Source: Gordonibacter sp. 28C (lineage in GTDB: Bacteria; Actinomycetota; Coriobacteriia; Coriobacteriales; Eggerthellaceae). Taken from it: 64,000 bases of DNA. The translations under genes were made by a program, and so were the position numbers. A model generated the notes under the pieces. It did no database searches and had not been told where the DNA came from. It worked only from the letters and a program-made list of their open reading frames with translations. Positions 8,260 through 16,281 of this stretch are shown piece after piece; position 1 is the first letter of the stretch; the number at the start of each line of letters is the position of its first letter. The stretch is taken from NCBI RefSeq assembly GCF_003339845.1, contig NZ_PPTR01000014.1, positions 34,650-98,649 on the forward strand, in the 5' to 3' direction.

Positions 8260-9006
8260 ATGCTCGAAGGCATGTCCTTCCTTGTCGAAAGAGCGCACGT
8301 GTACGCCGCCGGCGCGGCCGAGGCCTTGGCCGAAACGCTGTGGCCGACCCGCTGCGCTGTGTGCGACGCGCCCGGGGAGGTGCTGTGCGGCTCTTGCCTG
8401 CGCGCCCTGCCCTATCTGGACTGGTGGCGCGCCTGCCCGAGATGCGGGGCCCCGTTCGGGCGCGTGCAGTGCAGCGAGTGCAACCCCGTGACGCTTTCGC
8501 GCGCGGGTCGGGACGGCGTGCCCTTCGACGGGTGCGCGAGCGCCGTCACGTTCGAGGAGGATGCCGCCCGCATCGTGCGCGCGTACAAGGACCAGGGGGA
8601 GCGCCGTCTGTCCGAGTCCATGGCCCTGCTCATGGCTCGCGCCTGCCCGCCCACCTGGGAGGCCGACGCAGTGGCATTCGTGCCGGCCTCGTCCGCCGCA
8701 AGGCGGCGACGCGGATTCGACCATGCGGAGCTGCTGGCGCAGGGCGCGGCGCGGCGTCTCGGCCTGCCGTGCACGTCGCCGCTCGCCCGCCCCCGCACCC
8801 GCGACCAGCGCTCGCTGTCGCGCCGGGCGCGCCTGGACAACACGGCCGGCCGCTTCGAGGCCCTGCCGGGGGCCACCGTGCCCGAGCGCGTGCTGCTGGT
8901 GGACGACGTGTGCACCACGGGCGCCACGCTGTTCGACGCCACCGACGCCCTGCGCCGCGCCGGCGCCGAACGCGTGTGGTGCCTCACCTTCGCCCGCGTT
9001 TGGTAG
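8260..9006 (+). CDS. comF: ComF-family phosphoribosyltransferase-like protein
   Basis: A 248-residue protein. The N-terminus carries an eight-cysteine zinc ribbon (CxxC pairs at 32/35, 43/46, 59/62 and 71/74). The C-terminus has a type I phosphoribosyltransferase fold with the PRPP-binding loop VLLVDDVCTTGAT at about 213-225. An RRRGFDHAELLA segment and the RTRDQRSLSRRAR stretch are typical of ComF. The family is named for DNA uptake in Bacillus and Haemophilus, but it is widespread outside competence systems and its substrate is unknown. No competence genes are nearby. Start: ATG 8260 has an AAGG about 10 nt upstream; the next Met (8272) has its purine run too close. The 11-bp repeat array abuts its 5' end. 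Confidence 0.9.
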   Translation: MLEGMSFLVERAHVYAAGAAEALAETLWPTRCAVCDAPGEVLCGSCLRALPYLDWWRACPRCGAPFGRVQCSECNPVTLSRAGRDGVPFDGCASAVTFEEDAARIVRAYKDQGERRLSESMALLMARACPPTWEADAVAFVPASSAARRRRGFDHAELLAQGAARRLGLPCTSPLARPRTRDQRSLSRRARLDNTAGRFEALPGATVPERVLLVDDVCTTGATLFDATDALRRAGAERVWCLTFARVW

Positions 9007-9073
9007 AACCGGCCCGCAATGCAGAAAGGACGGCCTTCATGAACGACCCGTAGGCGGCATCGGCTTGGCCAAC

Positions 9074-9102
9074 TTGACCGAAAATCAAACGATCATTATA
9101 CT
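9074..9102 (+). promoter_or_regulatory. Promoter of the first toxin-antitoxin pair
   Basis: TTGACC (9074-9079), 17 bp, TATACT (9097-9102): a near-consensus vegetative promoter 29 bp before the toxin start. The second toxin-antitoxin locus has the same -35 with the same spacing. Confidence 0.75.
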
Positions 9103-9130
9103 TATGCAATACAAAAGTAGGAGCCTTGAT

Positions 9131-9403
9131 ATGGATCCAAACATCACCGTGCATCGTCGCGTTCGAGATCGTCACCCGGAACTTGCGAACGACGACGTAC
9201 TCGCAGCTTGGAAGAACGCCATCGCATCTACGCAGAGAATACGGAAGAGCCCGAACGAATACGTTGCCATCGGCTTCGACGGCAACGGGAGACTCGTAGA
9301 GATGGTGGCAACCCGGCTCGCCAACGGCAATTGGCCCATATACCACGCCATGACGCCGCCTTCCGCGAACACGTTCAAAGAGCTGAGGATCGAAAGGAGC
9401 TGA
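9131..9403 (+). CDS. Small BrnT/RelE-like putative toxin (copy 1)
   Basis: A 90-residue protein with the pattern of small toxins encoded ahead of ribbon-helix-helix antitoxins: an N-terminal His-Arg rich segment (VHRRVRDRHPELANDDVLAAW), then YVAIGFDGNGRLVEMVATRL and a C-terminal YHAMTPPSANTFKEL. The last two blocks correspond to the strand-turn-strand (G-x-D-x-x-G-x-x-x-E) and the I-x-H-A motif seen in the BrnT-like class. It is clearly paralogous to the protein at 56085 (shared GFDG-GR-VE, HA-TP, FK-EL). The gene-first order and the near-overlap with an RHH gene support a toxin role, probably an RNase, but activity is inferred. AGGAG at 9119-9123 supports this start. Confidence 0.65.
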   Translation: MDPNITVHRRVRDRHPELANDDVLAAWKNAIASTQRIRKSPNEYVAIGFDGNGRLVEMVATRLANGNWPIYHAMTPPSANTFKELRIERS

Positions 9404-9405
9404 AA

Positions 9406-9672
9406 ATGGAATACAAAGCAGACGACGGCACTGTCTTGACCGACGAAATGCTCGACAAAATGGCGGAAGAATACGAAAAAGGCACGTGGCGCGGACACGG
9501 AGAGGTTGTCATGGGACGTCCGAAACTCTACGACGAGGACATGGAGACGGTGTCTTTCCGCCTCCCCCGCTCTCGCATCCGAGCCGTCGAGGCCGCAGCG
9601 AAGCAACGAGGCGAAAGCAAGTCGGATTTCTTCCGCAAAGCCATCGACAGAGAGCTTATGAACAGCAGGTAG
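9406..9672 (+). CDS. Ribbon-helix-helix antitoxin (copy 1)
   Basis: An 88-residue protein starting 2 nt after the toxin stop, so translation is coupled. The C-terminal half, METVSFRLPRSRIRAVEAAA followed by a helix and SDFFRKAIDREL, is a classic ribbon-helix-helix DNA-binding domain: a beta strand with alternating polar and hydrophobic residues, then two helices. The N-terminal half (DDGTVLTDEMLDKMAEEYEKG) is acidic and probably wraps the toxin. Such proteins bind direct or inverted repeats at their own promoter. It is paralogous to the RHH protein at 56344: both open with MEY, a K/G-containing turn and V-TD, and share VGRP/MGRP before the ribbon. Confidence 0.8.
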   Translation: MEYKADDGTVLTDEMLDKMAEEYEKGTWRGHGEVVMGRPKLYDEDMETVSFRLPRSRIRAVEAAAKQRGESKSDFFRKAIDRELMNSR

Positions 9673-9837
9673 CCTCGGCGGAGGCGAACCAAACGCGGTG
9701 CCCCCCCTACGCCCTGCGACGCCCCCGGCACCGAGCGCGGCTCCCTCCGCCGTCCCTCCCTTCGCCGGCGAGAGTGTTCCGGCTTCGCCGGAATCGACGG
9801 ACTGCGCGGTTTTCGCCATCGCGTGCCATATCGAAGG

Positions 9838-9870
9838 CGAAAAAAACGGCGGGCCCGCAGGCCCGCCGTG
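9838..9870 (-). terminator. Terminator of the glycosyltransferase gene
   Basis: Read on the minus strand, a 9-bp GC stem (9861-9869 with 9846-9854) and 6-nt loop run into seven T (A-run 9840-9846 on the plus strand). Confidence 0.88.
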
Positions 9871-9896
9871 CGATGTTTCCGGCTTTCAGCCGAACG

Positions 9897-11222
9897 TTAT
9901 ATCGTGCGCTCGCGCTTGGCGTTCGCGGCGGCGTCGGAGAACTCGGCCACGTCCACCGAAATGCTGTGCTGGATGGGCTTCCACTTGCACTTCTTCACCA
10001 GCGCGACCAGCGCGATGGGGATGTAGGTGAGCATGAAGAAGGGGAACGTGAACATGTAGAGCACCTTCTTGCCCGTGGCGGCGTGGATGGAGTCCCACTC
10101 CACGAACGTGGTGAGCACGCCGAACATGAACATGAACACCAGGTAGTTGAACAGGCAGAAGAAGATGGACGAGAGGGACGAGGCTATCATGATGCCCGTG
10201 GACATCATGCCCGTGGCCGCCAGCACGATGATGATGGCGTTGAACAGCACCGACACGATGGTGAGCAGCATGCCCGGCGCGATGGTCATGAGCATGTCGT
10301 AGCAGGCGAAGCGCGCGCCCTTGGGATTTGCCACGGTGCCCTTCACCAAACGGGCGCCGTAGTGCCAGAAAACCTGGTAGAAGCCCTTGGCCCAACGGAA
10401 GCGCTGGTTCCACGAGTCGCGGAACGTGGTGGGCTGCTCGTCGTAGAGGATGGCCGTGGGGGTGTAGCTGATGCGCACGCCCTCCAAGATGCTGTTCGTG
10501 GAGAACTCGATGTCCTCGGTGAGCAGGTGCCACTTCCAACCGCCGTGCTTCTCGATGATGTCGGCGGCGATGAAGAAGCCCGTGCCCGACACCACGCAGC
10601 TCGTGTTGAGCGTGAGGCGCGCCTGGCTCAGGAACTTCGCCTCGCGCAGGAACCACACGGCGTAGCCGGCGGAGATCCAGTTCGAGTCGTAGTTCTTGGA
10701 GTTGCGGTAGCTGGTGGACGCCTTGGCGCCGTTGTCGAACGTGGCGTTCATCTCGCGGAAGTAGTTCACGTCGAGCACGTTGTCGGCGTCGAACACGAAA
10801 TAGGCCTCGTAGCCGCGGTCGGCGTACTGCTCGCGGATGACCTGGAAGCCGTAGTCGAGCGCGTAGCCCTTGCCCACTTCCTTGTCGTTGCGGCGGGGGA
10901 ACACGATGGCGCCGGCCTCGCGGGCCACGTCGGCCGTGTCGTCCGTGCAGTTGTCGGCGATGACGAACACGTCGATGAGCTCGGTCGGGTAGTTCTGCAC
11001 CTTGATGGAGTGGATGAGGTCGCCGATGACGGCGCTCTCGTTGCGGGCCGAGATGACGGCGGCGAAGCGGTGGTTCTTCTTGGCGACGAGCTTCTTGGGC
11101 TTGCGCGTGAGCACCACGAACACGTAGTAGAGCTGATAGGTGTAGCAGATGCTGAAAGTGAGAAACACGCAGAAATTGAAGATGTCGACGAACGATATCT
11201 GCGAGAAAAATTGGTCTAGCAC
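9897..11222 (-). CDS. Membrane-bound family 2 glycosyltransferase
   Basis: A 441-residue processive-type GT2 enzyme. One N-terminal membrane segment (residues ~8-33) precedes the cytosolic GT-A domain, with AAVISARNESAVIGDLI, the nucleotide-sugar motif VIADNCTDDT, the metal-binding D-x-D region YFVFDADNVLD, the acceptor-base TEDIEFS, and the Q-x-x-RW product-binding motif as QRFRWAKG. Three or four more membrane segments follow. This architecture fits hyaluronan/chitin/poly-GlcNAc synthases and their monofunctional relatives; the sugar is not predictable. The start is GTG at 11222 with AAAGGAG eight nt upstream (11231-11238). The open frame runs further upstream but without translation signals. 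No other polysaccharide genes are adjacent. Confidence 0.9.
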   Translation of the reverse strand: MLDQFFSQISFVDIFNFCVFLTFSICYTYQLYYVFVVLTRKPKKLVAKKNHRFAAVISARNESAVIGDLIHSIKVQNYPTELIDVFVIADNCTDDTADVAREAGAIVFPRRNDKEVGKGYALDYGFQVIREQYADRGYEAYFVFDADNVLDVNYFREMNATFDNGAKASTSYRNSKNYDSNWISAGYAVWFLREAKFLSQARLTLNTSCVVSGTGFFIAADIIEKHGGWKWHLLTEDIEFSTNSILEGVRISYTPTAILYDEQPTTFRDSWNQRFRWAKGFYQVFWHYGARLVKGTVANPKGARFACYDMLMTIAPGMLLTIVSVLFNAIIIVLAATGMMSTGIMIASSLSSIFFCLFNYLVFMFMFGVLTTFVEWDSIHAATGKKVLYMFTFPFFMLTYIPIALVALVKKCKWKPIQHSISVDVAEFSDAAANAKRERTI

Positions 11223-11647
11223 TCCATTTGCTCCTTTTACGGGCCGTCCCGCTTTCGCGACCGGCCGTCCTCTGCCCACTCGCACGCGCGCCGGCAGAAG
11301 GGCCTCGGCGCCCGTTAGCTGCCTGGTGCGTTTGAAATGCATGTGCCGTTGTGCGAGTTCGCAAGCTCGGACGATTATAGCGACTTCGCGGCCGTTCGTC
11401 CTAACGGGGAGTCTCTTCGTTGCCGTTTCTTCCGTTTTTTGCGAGGGAAATGCCAAGGATTCACAAACGTTGTGCATACGAACTCCACAAACGCCGCCGC
11501 TCGCACGTGCGGCGAAAGCGCGCGAGGCGCCCTTCTTCCGTCGCTTTTATGAAACGGACGGCGGCGGGTGCCGTGGCGATCGGAGCGTGTGCTACGCTTG
11601 CGGTTACGAGATTCTCCCTTGCTTGAGCACCATATACAGGAGGCATC
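11223..11647. other. Divergent intergenic region, glycosyltransferase/ahcY
   Basis: About 425 bp containing the 5' signals of both genes. I looked for a SAH riboswitch ahead of ahcY (conserved CGAGG and CCAGGCUCG elements) and did not find one. No repeat or other structure stands out. Confidence 0.5.
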
Positions 11648-12913
11648 ATGCCCGAGAACTACGACATCAAAGACATCGCGCTGGCCGACGAGGGCCTCGC
11701 CCGCATCCGATGGGCCGACCGCGACATGCCCGTGCTCGCGTCCATCCGCGAGCGCTTCGAGCGCGAGCGCCCGCTGGAGGGCGTGCGCATCGGCGCGTGC
11801 ATGCACGTGACCACCGAGACGGCGAACCTCATGCGCGCCCTCACCGCTTCGGGCGCCAAGGTGACGCTGTGCGCGTCGAACCCGCTGTCCACCCAGGACG
11901 ACACGGCGGCCGCGCTCGTGCGCGACTTCGGCATCTCCGTGCACGCCGTGGCCGGCGAGGACATGGGAACCTACGAGAAGCACATCGAGGCCGTCATCGC
12001 CACGAACCCGCAGATCATCATGGACGACGGCGCCGACCTTGACACGGCGCTGCACACGAGGTTCACCGACAAGCTGGAACACGTGCTGGGCGGCACCGAG
12101 GAGACCACCACGGGCGTGGTGCGCCTCATGTCCATGGCGGCCGAGGGCACGCTCGCCTATCCCGTGTTCAACATCAACGACGCCAACACGAAGCACTGCT
12201 TCGACAACCACTACGGCACCGGCCAGTCCACGCTCGACGGCATCATCCGCGCCACGAACCGCCTCATGTGCGGGCGCACCATCGTCATCTCGGGTTACGG
12301 CTACTGCGGCAGCGGCCTGGCCCTGCGCGCGAAGGGCATGGGCATGCGCGTGATCGTGTGCGAGGTGAACCCCCTGAAGGCGCTCGAGGCGCACATGGAG
12401 GGCTACGAGGTGATGCCCGCGGCCGAAGCCGCACGCTTCGCCGACGTGTGGGTCACGGTGACGGGCAACTGCAAGGTGGTGGACGCCCCCGCCTTCGAGA
12501 ACATGAAGGACGGCGCCATCGTGTGCAACTCCGGCCACTTCGACTCCGAGATCAACCTGGTGTGGCTCGAGGAGCACGCCGTGAAGAAGACGGAGCTCAA
12601 GCCGCTGGTCGAGGAGTACACGCTGGGCGACGGCCGCACGGTCATCGTGCTGGCTCAGGGGCGCCTCGTGAACCTGTCGTGCGCCGAGGGGCACCCCGCA
12701 TCCGTGATGGACATGAGCTTCGCGAACCAGGCCCTGGCCGCCGAGTACCTGTACCTCCACGCCGGCGAGCTGGAGAACAAGGTGTACGACGTGCCGGCCG
12801 AGATCGACGACGGCGTGGCCCGCGTGAAGCTGGAAACGCTCGGCATCGAGATAGACACGCTGACCGAGGAGCAGATCAAGTACATGAACTCCTGGGACTT
12901 CAGCCAGGCGTAG
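11648..12913 (+). CDS. ahcY: Adenosylhomocysteinase (S-adenosylhomocysteine hydrolase)
   Basis: A 421-residue cytosolic enzyme that splits S-adenosylhomocysteine to adenosine and homocysteine, keeping methylation reactions running. Visible family marks: CMHVTTETANLMRAL near the N-terminus, the substrate-binding IIMDDGADLD, the NTKHCFDNHYGTGQS segment with catalytic Lys/Asp context, and the NAD-binding Rossmann motif GYGYCGSG at about residue 216, followed by VIVCEVNPLKALEA. The C-terminus ends in a Lys-Tyr region (QIKYMNSWDF) as in homologs, although the usual final Lys-x-x-Tyr is modified. The length fits the shorter bacterial and archaeal form. ATACAGGAGG lies just upstream of the start. 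It is monocistronic, with a hairpin downstream. Confidence 0.95.
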   Translation: MPENYDIKDIALADEGLARIRWADRDMPVLASIRERFERERPLEGVRIGACMHVTTETANLMRALTASGAKVTLCASNPLSTQDDTAAALVRDFGISVHAVAGEDMGTYEKHIEAVIATNPQIIMDDGADLDTALHTRFTDKLEHVLGGTEETTTGVVRLMSMAAEGTLAYPVFNINDANTKHCFDNHYGTGQSTLDGIIRATNRLMCGRTIVISGYGYCGSGLALRAKGMGMRVIVCEVNPLKALEAHMEGYEVMPAAEAARFADVWVTVTGNCKVVDAPAFENMKDGAIVCNSGHFDSEINLVWLEEHAVKKTELKPLVEEYTLGDGRTVIVLAQGRLVNLSCAEGHPASVMDMSFANQALAAEYLYLHAGELENKVYDVPAEIDDGVARVKLETLGIEIDTLTEEQIKYMNSWDFSQA

Positions 12914-12957
12914 GAACCGCATAGGACGCGGAAACCCGATGACGCCCACGTGCCTCG

Positions 12958-12994
12958 ACGCCCCGTTCGCACCAGCGAGCGGGGCGTTGCTTTG
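12958..12994 (+). terminator. Terminator after ahcY
   Basis: A 13-bp stem with one G-T pair (12958-12970 with 12975-12987), ACCA loop, then a short T-rich tract. Confidence 0.75.
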
Positions 12995-13067
12995 AACTCG
13001 CGGACAACCCGCAAAAAGAGACAAGCCGGCGCGAACCTCGGCCGAGAACGAGGAAAGGCGGTAGCCC

Positions 13068-13556
13068 ATGGACGTGACGTATTCGACGAGCGAGGGACGA
13101 TTCAACTACCGGGTGGGCGCGGTTGCGGTCGACGCGGGGCGGCTGCTCGTCATGCGCGATTGGCACTGCCCTTACCTTTACCTGCCCGGCGGCAAGGTGG
13201 AGCTCCACGAAACGGCGGAGGACGCCGTGCTGCGCGAGCTGCGGGAGGAGATGCAGGCGGAGGCGCGCATCGTGCGGCCGTTGTGGCTCAGCCAGGCGTT
13301 CTTCACCGAAGACGCCAGCGGAGAGCGGTTCCACGAGCTGTGCCTCTACTTCCTGGTGAGCCTGCCCGACTCCCTTTTGCCCTCGCACGGCGAAACGTTC
13401 TCGCGCGAGGAGAACGGGCGGCGGAACTCCTTTTTCTGGCTGCCGTTCGAGCAGCTGGAGCGGGAGTACCTCCACCCCTCGTTCGTCAAGTCCGCGATAT
13501 TCAACCTGCCCGAGCACTTGGAACTGGTGAGCGAGAGCGAGTTGCTTCTAGCATAG
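13068..13556 (+). CDS. Nudix hydrolase
   Basis: A 162-residue protein with a complete Nudix box at residues 42-64: G-x5-E-x7-R-E-L-x-E-E (GKVELHETAED then AVLRELREEM). The Glu residues coordinate Mg for hydrolysis of a nucleoside diphosphate linked to another group. The preceding WHCPYLYLPGGKVE places it near housecleaning or MutT-like Nudix enzymes; the substrate cannot be inferred. The C-terminal half carries an acidic loop (ETFSREENGRRNSFFWLP) typical of a substrate-selecting loop. A GAAAGG precedes the ATG. It is probably transcribed alone. Confidence 0.9.
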   Translation: MDVTYSTSEGRFNYRVGAVAVDAGRLLVMRDWHCPYLYLPGGKVELHETAEDAVLRELREEMQAEARIVRPLWLSQAFFTEDASGERFHELCLYFLVSLPDSLLPSHGETFSREENGRRNSFFWLPFEQLEREYLHPSFVKSAIFNLPEHLELVSESELLLA

Positions 13557-13591
13557 ATTCAGTCGTTTCGGCCCGCATGATTCTCATTTTC

Positions 13592-13620
13592 TTGCGTCGT
13601 ATAGTATTATTATATATAAT
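13592..13620 (+). promoter_or_regulatory. Promoter of the DUF6036/HTH module
   Basis: TTGCGT (13592-13597), 17 bp, then a perfect TATAAT (13615-13620). The surrounding 40 bp is almost pure AT, in sharp contrast with the GC-rich neighbourhood. Confidence 0.8.
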
Positions 13621-13629
13621 TAATACTAT
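13601..13629. promoter_or_regulatory. Palindromic operator flanking the -10 box
   Basis: A perfect inverted repeat with 9-bp arms, ATAGTATTA (13601-13609) and TAATACTAT (13621-13629), separated by 11 nt that contain the -10 box. Its position between the promoter elements makes it a probable repressor site, most simply for the HTH protein encoded second in the operon (inference). Confidence 0.7.
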
Positions 13630-13654
13630 TGAACGAAACGAGGGAGGCGGAGGC

Positions 13655-14200
13655 ATGGACAAAACGGAACTCGTTGACAAGCTTGCTCGCGTTGACGAAG
13701 ATGCGTTCTTCTCCGGAGTTGGGCGGGACGGTCGCAAGGTGCGGGTGATCGTCGTTGGAGCGAGCGCCCTTTTGCTGAACGACCTGTCGGCAACTCAGAA
13801 AACGAAAGACGTTGACATTTTCGAAGCGGAATCGTCGGTACGCGAGTGCTTGTACCGCGACCCGGACTTCAACTCGCAGTGCCAGGCTTTCTGCTCCTGC
13901 CTCCCCTACAACTTCGAGGACAGGTTGGTGGAAATCGGGCTCGACACCATGTCGATAACGTATCAAACTCCTTCCGTGGAGGATTTGGCGGTAATGAAGC
14001 TCTATCGTTGGGAGGACCCCGACAAAGCCGACCTAACTGCCGAGGGTTTCCTCTCCAAACTCGACTGGCAACAGCTCGATTACCTTGTTCACGATCCGAG
14101 CGAAGCCGCCGCTTCGAGATCGGTCCCTCCCGAGCGCGACCGGGAGTTCCAGAACTTGCTGCACAACTACGACGAATACCGAAAGGAGTGGAGAAGATGA
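13655..14200 (+). CDS. Nucleotidyltransferase-like protein (DUF6036/AbiEii-like)
   Basis: A 181-residue protein with the minimal nucleotidyltransferase pattern: VIVVGASALLL (G35-A36-S37) followed by the paired acidic motif TKDVDIF (D52, D54). Conserved PSVEDLAVMKLYRW (residues ~109-122) is the region seen in DUF6036 and AbiEii-type proteins that links the active site to the C-terminal helices. These proteins often act as toxins or regulators by nucleotidylating RNA or protein, paired with a DNA-binding partner. GGAGGCGGAGG precedes the ATG. The next gene overlaps by 4 bp (ATGA). Base composition is lower in GC than the neighbours, suggesting acquisition. Confidence 0.7.
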   Translation: MDKTELVDKLARVDEDAFFSGVGRDGRKVRVIVVGASALLLNDLSATQKTKDVDIFEAESSVRECLYRDPDFNSQCQAFCSCLPYNFEDRLVEIGLDTMSITYQTPSVEDLAVMKLYRWEDPDKADLTAEGFLSKLDWQQLDYLVHDPSEAAASRSVPPERDREFQNLLHNYDEYRKEWRR

Positions 14201-14724
14201 GGGGGAGCTTCGGCCATTTTCTCCTCGGATACTGCCAGGAGCTTACCGGGTGCGACGGCACCTCAAGCCTGAAACGCCTCTTTCAGGCTATGCGCTCGAA
14301 CAATCCGCGCGCCGCCGAACCGTTGCTGCTGCTCGCCCTTTGCCAAGGGCGCGAAGGATATCTTCTGAAAACGGCTTCGAATACGAAAGTGGAATCGTCC
14401 TACCGTGCTTTCCTGTCCGATTATCGCGAATCCGGCAAAGCGCTGGAAACGTACCTCGACACCCTTCCGGAAGGAAACCGCTTCAAGAAAGCCTACGTTG
14501 CCTGGCAAGCGGAGCGAACCCGACTCCAGCGCGATCGGCTCACGCTCGAAAACGTAAGCAGAGACATAAGCGAAATGCTTGACGAGAAGAGGATTTCTCG
14601 TGCCGATGCCTGCCGTGCTCTGAGTTTGAACAAGGGAAACTTCTACGCGTTTCTCAAGGGGGATACTTCGAAGCTGAGTCGCAAAACCGCCGTCGATGCC
14701 TACAAAAAACTCGCGAACATCTAA
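14197..14724 (+). CDS. HTH protein paired with the nucleotidyltransferase
   Basis: A 175-residue helical protein. The N-terminal two thirds (LLGYCQELTGCDGTSSLKRL to VAWQAERTRLQRDRLTLE) resemble no family I recognise; the segment is rich in Leu, Arg and Lys and probably all alpha. The last ~48 residues form a Cro/XRE-like helix-turn-helix: ISEMLDEKRISRADACRALS then LNKGNFYAFLKGD, where the second helix would read the DNA. The gene begins inside the stop of the nucleotidyltransferase gene, so the two are translationally coupled. The palindrome at 13601-13629 is the likely binding site. It could be the antitoxin or repressor of a toxin-antitoxin or defence pair; this is inferred from layout only. 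Confidence 0.6.
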   Translation: MRGSFGHFLLGYCQELTGCDGTSSLKRLFQAMRSNNPRAAEPLLLLALCQGREGYLLKTASNTKVESSYRAFLSDYRESGKALETYLDTLPEGNRFKKAYVAWQAERTRLQRDRLTLENVSRDISEMLDEKRISRADACRALSLNKGNFYAFLKGDTSKLSRKTAVDAYKKLANI

Positions 14725-14749
14725 ACGGGCGGCGAGGAAGGCGGCAACC

Positions 14750-15259
14750 ATGGCTAAGGTGCTGGTGCTGGTAAGGCACGGGAAGGCGCAGAAGCGCTCC
14801 GCCGACGTGCCCGACGAGCTGCGCGCGCTCACAGAGGCCGGGCGGAAGGCGCTCGCCGCCCATCTGCCGCAGGCGCTCGCGCTGCTCGACGTCGCGGACG
14901 GGCCGGACGTCGCGGTGCTCGCAAGCCCGGCCGTGCGGACGAGGCAGACGGCCGACGAAGTCGCGAAGGCCCTAGGCGCCGGGGCGCCCGTCGACTGCGA
15001 GAGCCTTTTCGCCCAGGACGCCGAATCGTTCATGCAGGATGTCGCGAACGCGTCGGCGGACATCGTGGTGGCCGTGGGGCACAACCCGTTCGCGGAAGAG
15101 CTGACCGAACGGCTCTGCGGGGCGCGCATCGGGTTCTCGACCGGGGCGATGGCGGCGATCGAGCTGTCCGAGGACACGGACGACGGAACCGCACGGCTCC
15201 TTTGGTTCGTGCAGGGACCCCGGCCGCGCCCGTCGTTGAAAGCGACGGCCCTCCGGTAA
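14750..15259 (+). CDS. SixA-like histidine phosphatase
   Basis: A 169-residue member of the phosphoglycerate-mutase-like (histidine phosphatase) superfamily. The phosphohistidine motif RHGKAQ is at residues 9-14, the mid-protein SPAVRTRQTA supplies the second Arg, and VVAVGHNPF near residue 108 supplies the second catalytic His. Length and the RHGKAQ form match SixA, which dephosphorylates histidine-phosphotransfer proteins; other small phosphatases share this core, so the substrate is open. GAGGAAGGCGG precedes the ATG, only 25 bp after the HTH gene, so it may ride on the same transcript. Confidence 0.85.
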   Translation: MAKVLVLVRHGKAQKRSADVPDELRALTEAGRKALAAHLPQALALLDVADGPDVAVLASPAVRTRQTADEVAKALGAGAPVDCESLFAQDAESFMQDVANASADIVVAVGHNPFAEELTERLCGARIGFSTGAMAAIELSEDTDDGTARLLWFVQGPRPRPSLKATALR

Positions 15260-15305
15260 CCGGAAAGATGGTATGATCTGGTCATCCGAGGGAAAGGCGG
15301 CCGTC

Positions 15306-15470
15306 ATGAAAATCTTGGGCATGGGCGTTCCGGAGATGTTCATCCTTGTTATGTACGTCTTCTTTATCGCGATCTTCGCCGCCGTCGTCTACGCGGTGGT
15401 GAAAGCCGCGGTCAAGAAAGCCATCATCGAGGCGCACGACGAGATAGAGGCGCGCGGCAAGCAGGGCTGA
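15306..15470 (+). CDS. Small single-pass membrane protein
   Basis: A 54-residue protein with one long hydrophobic segment (about residues 9-32) followed by a basic and then mixed-charge helix (AAVKKAIIEAHDEIEARGK). There is no recognisable family. A GGGAAAGGCGG site precedes the ATG at 15306; the frame could start earlier but without a ribosome site. Such short proteins often regulate or anchor larger complexes, but nothing here identifies a partner. Confidence 0.5.
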   Translation: MKILGMGVPEMFILVMYVFFIAIFAAVVYAVVKAAVKKAIIEAHDEIEARGKQG

Positions 15471-15588
15471 CGCCGGACGTGCGACGCAGGGCTGAACGGG
15501 CGGCGCGCAGGGCCGGTTGCGCCGACGCGCGGCGAACCGCACCGCGCCGGGCAGGCGCGCGTTCGGTCGAACACCGTCCGGCGCGACG

Positions 15589-16281
15589 CTAGTCGGCGAT
15601 AACGACGCCGAGGCGCTGGGCGATGCCGGCGGCTTGGTACAGGTCCATGCGACAGCCGCGCAGCTCCCCCATGGCGTCGGACAGCACGATGTCGGCCAGC
15701 TGGCAGGCGGTGAAGTCGATGCCGGACAGGCTCGTGCGGAAGAAGCTCGTGCCCACGAAGCGCACGTCGTCGAACGCCGTGCGCTTGAGGCGCGCCTCGG
15801 ACACGTCGGCGTGCGAGAAGTCGGTCGCACGGGCCGTCGCGTCTTCGATCTTGGCCTTCGCGAGCGACGCATAGGAAAGCGTCGAGTCGCGCACCTCGAC
15901 GCGGCGCAGCACGGCCTCGGTGAAGTTCGCTCCCGTGAACTTGCACGACGCGAACGTGCAGCGTGTGAAGTTCGCCTCGGAGAAGTCGCTGTTGGAGAAG
16001 TCGCAGCCGGAAAACGCCACATCGGCGAACGAGGCACGGGAGAAATCGCAGCCCGCGTAGCGGCAGCCCTCGACGCGCGCCTCGGACAACTCGAGCAGCG
16101 CGAAGTCAACGCGCGCGGCCTCGTCGCCCGAGACGAGCACGTGCGCCACAAGGGGGTCGCCGTCGCTCTCGTGCTCGATCCACGCCGCAAGGGATCCCGC
16201 ATCGGCCAGCTCGCCGGGAACGGCCGGGTTCGCAGGCATCGGCGAAGCGTGTCGGAACGAGTCGTGCGAACGGTCTTGCAT
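15589..16281 (-). CDS. Pentapeptide-repeat protein
   Basis: A 230-residue protein whose central 140 residues follow the A(D/N)LXX-type pentapeptide pattern: CDFSRASFADVAFSGCDFS, NSDFSEANFTRCTFASCKFT, and so on, with Phe or Leu in the centre position. This builds a right-handed quadrilateral beta-helix. Pentapeptide proteins include gyrase-protecting DNA mimics (Qnr, MfpA) but most have unknown partners. The surface here is not strongly acidic, so a DNA-mimic role is not implied. The start chosen is ATG 16281, preceded by GAAGGAGG; the upstream extension to 16365 lacks a site. It is divergent from the MerR regulator. Confidence 0.85.
   Translation of the reverse strand: MQDRSHDSFRHASPMPANPAVPGELADAGSLAAWIEHESDGDPLVAHVLVSGDEAARVDFALLELSEARVEGCRYAGCDFSRASFADVAFSGCDFSNSDFSEANFTRCTFASCKFTGANFTEAVLRRVEVRDSTLSYASLAKAKIEDATARATDFSHADVSEARLKRTAFDDVRFVGTSFFRTSLSGIDFTACQLADIVLSDAMGELRGCRMDLYQAAGIAQRLGVVIAD

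Noticed and set aside
11223..11647. SAH riboswitch upstream of ahcY
   Set aside because: The conserved core sequences of that class could not be found.
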